Origin: Verrucomicrobiota bacterium
GTDB lineage: Bacteria > Verrucomicrobiota > Verrucomicrobiia > Chthoniobacterales > UBA10450
DNA: 12,008 bases
NCBI GenBank assembly: GCA_003219355.1
Contig: QHOQ01000212.1
Location: 1 to 12,008 of the forward strand
Direction: 5' to 3'
How positions within the stretch are numbered: position 1 is the stretch's first letter; each line of letters begins with the position of its first letter. The notes under the pieces were generated by a model that saw only the letters and a list, made by a program, of their open reading frames with translations, was not told the origin of the DNA and made no database searches. This document shows, piece after piece, positions 7,467 to 12,008 of the stretch. A program made the translations under genes and the position numbers.

Positions 7467-8528
7467 TTACATTTCCGACCTGGCGGCATCGAATTGCATA
7501 TTCCGAATTTCGGCGATGCGCCGGCGATGGATACGCCGGCGGCTCGGGGCTTTACGCACGTAATCAAACCAATACCGTGCCGCGCTTTGATAATCCGCTG
7601 CCTTCTTCCGACGTCCGGAAATCTTGTAAAGAATCGATGCCATAAAGAACCCCGCAGCCCGTAATGGCGCCAGTGCGTTTCGCCAACACCACTGATGTTG
7701 AGAGTGCTTAAACTCGGTCGTCCTCCGATTGACGGCCAAACCTGCATGCCATGCGAATTGCTCGAACAACGCTTGGGCAGGGCCAGGTGTTTCGCGCAGC
7801 CACGGCGCCGAACGCGTATAGTGAAGCACACAGCCCAAATCATTGCCGTCCTGCTCGTCAAACTGCCAGGACGCTCGATTCCAATACTCGGGCAAGGCGT
7901 CAATCCGGTCGTAAAGAAGAAAGTTGATGGCCGACTGGTCAAAAAACCGATAGCGTCCGCTCCAGGTTTCCAAAAATTCGAGGGCGCGCTCCAGGAAGTT
8001 CTGTTTTCTGAGTTCATCAAGATTCATTAGCATTACACCAGAATTGAAGTAGGCGCCTTGAGCAGGACGTTTCATGGCATCCGTCACGATCCGGGAGTCG
8101 TCGCCAAGTGACAGAGTCTCGGAATCGCGGACAGCAGCGAGAATTTTGCCAGACGACAATTTAAGATCAAAAAGCTCGGACAGATCGCGGAATACCAACA
8201 CGTCGCAGTCAAGGTAAATCAGGCGGCGCACGTCAAGCACGCGCGGCAGCAAAATCCGGCAATAAGCAATGTGCGATCCGCCTGGACCAAGCGTGGCGCC
8301 ACGAAAAATCGCGGCGTCCATCGACATAAACTCCAATCGGACCGAGTTGCCGAATCTCCCACCCAATCGCGAAAGTATATTCTTAGACGTTTGGGAGATG
8401 CCGCCGTCGAACACGCGCACATCCACCGTTCTCTCCCTGGCCATGTGCGATAAAGCGCTTGCTAGCGCGCAGTAAAGTCCGGGGAAATAGCGCTCGTTAC
8501 TAGCCAGGGCAAGGACAACTGATTCCAT
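7467..8528 (-). CDS. GT8-family glycosyltransferase
   Basis: A 353-residue GT-A transferase of the LPS galactosyl/glucosyltransferase (GT8) type. From ATG 8528 it reads MESVVLALASNERYFPGLYC, then RRLIYLDCDVLVFRDLSELF at 101-120 with the DxD metal site D107-D109. GAYFNSGVMLMNLDELR at 158-174, FFDQSAINFLLYDRIDALP at 195-213 and LHYTRSAPWL at 235-244 complete the retaining-GT8 signature set. The C-terminal tail (about 300-353) is basic and arginine-rich (APSRRRIHRRRIAE), suiting contact with the membrane. An in-frame TTG at 8621 would add 31 residues unlike the family, so I prefer ATG 8528, although neither start has a clear ribosome-binding site. Part of the tail is encoded by a strong hairpin (see 7519-7541). 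It sits after the 320-base gap and two bases before the next gene. It should add hexose with retention of configuration; the sugar is not known. Confidence 0.92.
   Translation of the reverse strand: MESVVLALASNERYFPGLYCALASALSHMARERTVDVRVFDGGISQTSKNILSRLGGRFGNSVRLEFMSMDAAIFRGATLGPGGSHIAYCRILLPRVLDVRRLIYLDCDVLVFRDLSELFDLKLSSGKILAAVRDSETLSLGDDSRIVTDAMKRPAQGAYFNSGVMLMNLDELRKQNFLERALEFLETWSGRYRFFDQSAINFLLYDRIDALPEYWNRASWQFDEQDGNDLGCVLHYTRSAPWLRETPGPAQALFEQFAWHAGLAVNRRTTEFKHSQHQWCWRNALAPLRAAGFFMASILYKISGRRKKAADYQSAARYWFDYVRKAPSRRRIHRRRIAEIRNMQFDAARSEM
7519..7541. repeat. perfect 8-bp hairpin at the 3' end of the GT8 gene
   Basis: CGCCGGCG at 7519-7526 and again at 7534-7541 flank a 7-base spacer (ATGGATA). 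Because each arm is itself a palindrome, the two arms are at once direct and inverted repeats. In RNA the structure is a GC-only 8-bp stem with a 7-base loop, about 50 bases before the GT8 stop and 60 before the next start. No T-tract follows on the minus strand, so it is not a typical intrinsic terminator. It encodes an arginine-rich stretch (RRRIHRRR). Confidence 0.6.
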
Positions 8529-8848
8529 CGAAAACAATGCGGGCTCGGTAAGCTGAAATCGTCGAGAAGACGAAGCGCGCACGATTCCACCATGCAAGCG
8601 CCATTCTGACGCCAAGTTCAAAAATGTCCATCAACGGTTTCTTCAGAGAACGAACAGTCCAAAAAATTACTCCACACATGAAGACGGATGCCTAAGCTAT
8701 TGAAGAGCAAATAGAAGATGTACCTGAATACAGATTATGAAGATAAAACCACATCAGATTCTGTAGCCGCACGAAGCCGGTCATCAGTGGTTCTAGTAGC
8801 GAATTCTGGTTCATCTTTGTTTTGGCGCCGTGCAATCGTTCACCCCAG
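8529..8848. other. 320-base gap with no convincing gene; possible internal promoter region
   Basis: This is the longest non-coding stretch in the window. Its middle (about 8640-8760) is richer in A and T than the surrounding genes. I see no RNA gene, no clear terminator hairpin and no motif I would call a promoter with confidence. On the minus strand there is a 40-codon frame (8814-8692, MNQNSLLEPLMTGFVRLQNL and following) and a 59-codon frame from ATG 8679 that runs into the GT8 gene. Neither resembles a known protein or has a ribosome-binding site. It could hold a promoter for the downstream genes or the remains of a lost gene. Confidence 0.5.
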
Positions 8849-10099
8849 TCACGTCTCGGAGCCCGACAACAATCGCCCGTAAAGCTCAGAGTAACGCCGC
8901 GCCATCATGTCGTCCGTGAAGTGAGAGATCACGCGTCGTCGCGCGGCAATGCCCATCGCCCGACGTTCAGCGGGATGTTGCCACATCCATTGCAGCATGC
9001 GGGCCAGTCCGGGTACGCTTCCAATCTCTGGCTCGAGCAGCCCCGTTTCACGATCCGCCACCACGTCAGTTAGGCCTCCAGCCGCGTAGGCGATAACCGG
9101 GGTTTCACACGCCATGGCTTCCAGCGCTGTATTCCCGAAAGTCTCTGCCCGGCTGGGAGTGGTGAACACATCCAAGGCTGAATAGAACAAACATTGGAGT
9201 TGGAGACTATTCAGAGCTCCCAATTGCATGCTTCCAATCCCGCTGGCGCGAGGCCACTTCCCTACACCAAACGCCAGCAGAAGAATTTTTTGTGCCGGCA
9301 GAGTTCTCAAAGCCTCGAGCAATAGAGTGGCTCCTTTTCGTTCCTCGGAAAAATCCATGCACGCGAAGCCCACGACGAAGCGGTCATCAGGAATCCCAAG
9401 GGCCCGCCGGGCACAAAGCTTGTCAACGGACTTGTATTCCTCGACATCCAGTCCGTAGTGAATCGTATGAATTGACATTGCGTGTTTGGCAAGTCCCGAA
9501 CGGCGGATTTGTGAGGTCGTCCATTCACTGTTACCAACCAAATGCAGATTTTTCTCGGAGTAGCAACGGTCTTTGATACGAAAGAACTTGTAGGTGTCGT
9601 CGCGGGGGCGCGGTTTTCTTTGCTGCGGACAGTTCCCGCATTGACGGGTGAAGTGGTCGCACTCGCCAGGATAATGACATCCGCCCGTGATGGGAATTAA
9701 ATCGTGCAGTGACCAAACTACCGGCGCCCCCGGGGGCAGCGACCCAAGGAAACTGGGCAGATCCAGCCATCGTGCCACCCAGTGAAGATTTGTCACCTTG
9801 GGCAATCCACTGAATCTCTGAATGGGTGTTTTGCGAACCCAACGGGGGCTGGTCACAAATCCACCTTTGGCTTGACGGCGACCGCGCCAACTGTTGGCCA
9901 GCGCAACAGCGTTTCTCCAGAAAAAGGTACGATTCTGAAAAGCTGGAACCATCGTGGAATCTATCGCCTCACCCGCGCCAAAATGCAGCACGCTTTTCAC
10001 CCCTGCCCGGCACAACGCCAGATGCAAACGTTGCGCCGCGATGCCTGCTCCGCCCGCCAGTTGAGAGGTGAAATGCGCAACCACAGCATCATCAATCAC
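8849..10099 (-). CDS. GT4-family glycosyltransferase with a four-cysteine motif
   Basis: A complete 416-residue GT-B enzyme. The N-terminus has the glycine-rich acceptor loop (HFTSQLAGGAGIAAQRLHLA at 9-28). VTNLHWVARWLDLPSFL at 102-118 and VVWSLHDLIPITGGCHY at 127-143 mark a recognisable GT4 subfamily. Next comes a cysteine set, C141-x5-C147-x6-C154-x2-C157, which may bind a metal or stabilise the loop. The donor domain shows ERKGATLLLEAL at 253-264, VFTTPSRAETFGNTALEAMA at 311-330 with the EX7E pair E319 and E327, and PVIAYAAGGLTDVVADRETG at 334-352. The start is GTG 10099, supported by GGGAG at 10110-10106 with six bases between. It begins 75 bases after the preceding GT4 stop and is followed by the 320-base gap. 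It is cytoplasmic and acts on lipid-linked intermediates; the sugar is unknown. Confidence 0.92.
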   Translation of the reverse strand: MIDDAVVAHFTSQLAGGAGIAAQRLHLALCRAGVKSVLHFGAGEAIDSTMVPAFQNRTFFWRNAVALANSWRGRRQAKGGFVTSPRWVRKTPIQRFSGLPKVTNLHWVARWLDLPSFLGSLPPGAPVVWSLHDLIPITGGCHYPGECDHFTRQCGNCPQQRKPRPRDDTYKFFRIKDRCYSEKNLHLVGNSEWTTSQIRRSGLAKHAMSIHTIHYGLDVEEYKSVDKLCARRALGIPDDRFVVGFACMDFSEERKGATLLLEALRTLPAQKILLLAFGVGKWPRASGIGSMQLGALNSLQLQCLFYSALDVFTTPSRAETFGNTALEAMACETPVIAYAAGGLTDVVADRETGLLEPEIGSVPGLARMLQWMWQHPAERRAMGIAARRRVISHFTDDMMARRYSELYGRLLSGSET

Positions 10100-10105
10100 A
10101 CATCA

Positions 10106-10110
10106 CTCCC
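10106..10110 (-). promoter_or_regulatory. ribosome-binding site supporting the GTG start at 10099
   Basis: The minus strand reads GGGAG followed by six bases and GTG. It is the clearest Shine-Dalgarno sequence I found in the window, and it fixes this start codon even though it is not ATG. Confidence 0.6.
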
Positions 10111-10174
10111 GTCGAAAGACCACGATATTAGGGCAATAAAACAGTGTAAATGTTGAGCTAGCAAAAACGTCGTG

Positions 10175-11414
10175 TCATGAATGGTCCGAGCGTTTAGGGG
10201 TGCGATGCCTTTTAAAGTCGTCCACGGCTTGATAGTAACTTGCTTCAAACCTTTTTACAACACGTGGCCAGAGGAATTGCTCCGAAACTGCGCGACAATT
10301 CTCGCCGATGCGGTAACATTCTTTTGGATCTGAAAGGAGTTTCAACAAGCCGGCCGCGAGGGCTTCTGGGCTAAGCACAGCTCTATTGCGCGCCTTATCC
10401 GGGACTCCCAACAACACGGCCGCCTCACCGTCGTTCAACAATTCTTGAAGCACGGCCACTTTCCGACCTACGGCTGCCTTACAGTATCGCCCTGCTTCCA
10501 TATACACAAGCCCAAAGGATTCCCCGTCAGAAGGAATGCAAAGACAAGTGCAAGCCGCAAGCGCATCGTGCTTCAACTCTTCGGAAGTAAAATCCAAATC
10601 TATCAGCCCTTCGATCTCTTGCTGCTTAGCTGTCGAGTCCGTTGGCCCCATACAAATTAAACTTATATCGGGCGTCTGGCAGCGAATAATTTTGAATGCA
10701 TCCAGAAGCAACAGATAAATCCTTTCGTCCGATAAACAGAATGAAATGGCCCGTGACGCCAAACCTCGCTCTAAAGCGTTCAGCATCCCCGTCAGCGCGG
10801 TCTTCAATGCCATTGCCGACCACGTCGATAGGGCATCGGACTGACTTTTGGCGAAGGTAATTTGCTTCGTATTTTGTATGTACTACCAAGCGATCCGCTT
10901 TTTCAAAAAGAAGTAAATCCAAGGATGAATCTCCCACATGGTGCGGGTGGCAGGTCGGTTGAACCACAAAAGGAACTCGCCAGTGTTTGGCGGCGACGGC
11001 GGCAGCGAAACCGCTTAATGGCGAGGCTTCGCCGATATGATGAATAACATCCATTCCTGCGAAGGCATTACGCGCGGATTTTCTGGAGACAAACTGATAT
11101 AAATTCACGGCTAACCCTTCGAGATGAGGCCGGACAACACATTTGCCAAGGAACCAGAGAACTGGCAGCCAGAATCTCGAAAATACAAGCGGTCTAACCG
11201 GCACACCTTTCACAGTGAGAGCAGAGTTAGGCTCGTTGAAAAACAGGTAATCTCTCCCGTGAGGCACGCGGGTTGCGGCGCGCGTGACAACAACTACGTC
11301 ATGACCTCGCTTTTGAAGATGCTGCGAAAGTTGTTCCGCATGTGCCTGCTGTCCTCCAGTGTCCGGTCTGAAACATGAAATGCTGATGGCGATTTTGAGT
11401 TTTCGCTGAGTCAT
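10175..11414 (-). CDS. GT4-family glycosyltransferase, split by a frameshift at mid-gene
   Basis: Two frames each encode half of one GT-B enzyme. The first, from ATG 11414, has the N-terminal domain: LKIAISISCFRPDTGGQQAH with the paired glycines, then HDVVVVTRAATR, VIHHIGEASPLSGFAAAVAA, VPFVVQPTCHPHHVG and ADRLVVHTKYEANYL, ending at HFILFIGRKD, the first strand of the donor domain. The second frame carries on with IYLLLLDAFKIIRCQTPDIS, LICMGP, LCIPSDGESFGLVYMEAG (EX7E pair intact) and LLNDGEAAVLLG. The switch is at about 10717-10725 (coding strand AAAGGATTT). Skipping one base, or restoring two, yields about 412 residues, normal for GT4. Annotated separately, each half would look like a truncated enzyme. 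It starts 14 bases after the upstream GT4 stop without a clear ribosome-binding site. Activity in the cell depends on whether the shift is real. Confidence 0.83.
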
Positions 11415-11428
11415 TTTGTTAAAGCTTA

Positions 11429-12008
11429 TCAGAGCGAAGTCTGGAGATCTGGCCGCTTTAAATCCTGATTTCGCAGTTCAACATTGAGCAGTGAATCGTA
11501 AAGTGCGACGTAGGCAGCAGCGTTTTTGGAATAGGAAAAATGGTCACCCACCCAGGTCTCGCAAGAGCTCTGCCAGTGGCGTCTTAGCGCCTCGTCTTTA
11601 AGGAGTTTCAGCAGAGCTTCGGACAGAGCTTGCGTGTCTTGCCGCTCGACCAACAGCCCATTGAGACCGCATTTAACAATATCCGAGATCCCTCCCACGT
11701 TAAACCCCGCGACGACGGCGCCGCAGGCTACAGCTTCCAAGGCAGCCTGGCCGAAGGCCTCCTCCAGCGAGGGAATGATAAACACATCCGCCGCCCGATA
11801 AAGCAACGCTTGCAACTCATCGCTTTCAACCCGGCCAAAATGGGTATGGTGATATCCTGAGCCGGCCTCAAAATGGCCCGCGCCCATTGTCAAAAGACGA
11901 ATGGGTCGTTGGTAGCGGACATTCACCAGGGCGTCCCGTAAATAGCGCCCACCTTTGTGCGGCAAGCCTAAGTCATGCGCGGCAAACAACAGCACCGGCT
12001 CTTCCGCG
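11429..12008 (-). CDS. GT4-family glycosyltransferase, C-terminal 192 residues (N-terminus outside window)
   Basis: The frame is open to the window edge, so the GTG at 11995 is not the true start. The visible residues begin AEEPVLLFAAHDLGLPHKGG, the first strand and K-G-G loop of a GT4 donor-binding domain. LLYRAADVFIIPSLEEAFGQ followed by AALEAVACGAVVAGFNVGGI contains the EX7E pair (E-A-F-G-Q-A-A-L-E), and DIVKCGLNGLLVERQDTQAL binds the donor phosphate and ribose in this family. The C-terminal helix (YVALYDSLLN) closes the fold. The missing part should be the acceptor domain of about 200 residues. The stop is 14 bases from the start of the next GT4 gene, consistent with one transcript. Donor and acceptor are unknown. 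Confidence 0.9.
   Translation of the reverse strand, partial: AEEPVLLFAAHDLGLPHKGGRYLRDALVNVRYQRPIRLLTMGAGHFEAGSGYHHTHFGRVESDELQALLYRAADVFIIPSLEEAFGQAALEAVACGAVVAGFNVGGISDIVKCGLNGLLVERQDTQALSEALLKLLKDEALRRHWQSSCETWVGDHFSYSKNAAAYVALYDSLLNVELRNQDLKRPDLQTSL

Noticed and set aside
7205..8020. A 271-codon minus-strand frame overlapping the GT8 and the small unknown gene.
   Set aside because: It is out of frame with the GT8 motifs and has a low-complexity arginine/serine-rich translation with no recognisable segment.
8500..8679. A 59-codon minus-strand frame starting MCGVIFWTVRSLKK, resembling the MCG start of asparagine synthase.
   Set aside because: After MCGV nothing matches the amidotransferase domain, there is no ribosome-binding site, and the frame overlaps the well-supported GT8 gene.
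9726..9737. GCCCCCGGGGGC, a 12-base perfect palindrome within the GT4 at 8849-10099.
   Set aside because: It encodes an ordinary L-P-P-G-A-P turn, has no loop and no partner; treated as codon usage.
1986..10725. Programmed +1 frameshifting as the shared cause of the four frame breaks.
   Set aside because: The four sites share no heptamer, stop-codon context or downstream structure. Unrelated enzymes would each need a separate signal, so errors or mutations are more economical.
5837..11127. A 15-base string TAACCCTTCGAGATG occurs near 5838 and again near 11112, same orientation.
   Set aside because: It lies in coding sequence in different reading frames with unrelated flanks. One such match in 12 kb is within chance expectation.

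Overview
The window is part of a surface-polysaccharide (O-antigen, capsule or exopolysaccharide) biosynthesis locus. All twelve supported genes lie on the minus strand, so transcription runs from high to low coordinates, and both end genes are cut by the window edges. The content is nine genes recognisable as glycosyltransferases or glycosyltransferase-like (GT4, GT2, GT8 and an unassigned GT-A-type enzyme), one Wzy-type repeat-unit polymerase, one FkbM-type methyltransferase, and one small protein I do not recognise. No flippase, sugar-nucleotide synthesis gene, chain-length regulator, RNA gene, insertion sequence or CRISPR array is visible.

Layout in transcription order: GT4 C-terminal part (12008-11429); GT4 with a frameshift (11414-10175); GT4 with a four-cysteine motif (10099-8849); a gap of about 320 bases holding no convincing gene; GT8 (8528-7467); a 191-residue unrecognised protein with a frameshift (7464-6888); GT-A-type transferase (6891-5953); GT2 with a frameshift (5892-5040); FkbM methyltransferase (4981-4253); GT2 (4221-3358); GT4 (3358-2159); Wzy-like polymerase with a frameshift (2115-765); GT4 N-terminal part (768-1). 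Junctions are tight (TAATG, ATGA and GTGA overlaps, and gaps of about 2 to 75 bases), which supports operon-like transcription. The 320-base gap is the only place with room for an internal promoter.

Together the products would assemble a complex repeat unit on a lipid carrier at the inner face of the cytoplasmic membrane, methylate one sugar, and polymerise the units in the periplasm. The chemistry of individual linkages cannot be read from sequence.

The most notable oddity is that four genes (polymerase, one GT2, the unknown small gene, one GT4) are each split by a shift of the same sense. In each, the full reading needs one base skipped, or two bases restored, and each whole span is 3n+1 bases long. 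Single-base over-calls in short homopolymers or genuine decay are the likely explanations. A run of four degenerate 7-base repeats sits in frame inside one GT4 gene.

The organism looks like an environmental Gram-negative bacterium of moderate GC content with weak or absent Shine-Dalgarno sequences at many starts. The style of the glycosyltransferases and the heptamer repeat make me think of Verrucomicrobiota or a similar soil or water phylum, but that is a low-confidence guess.
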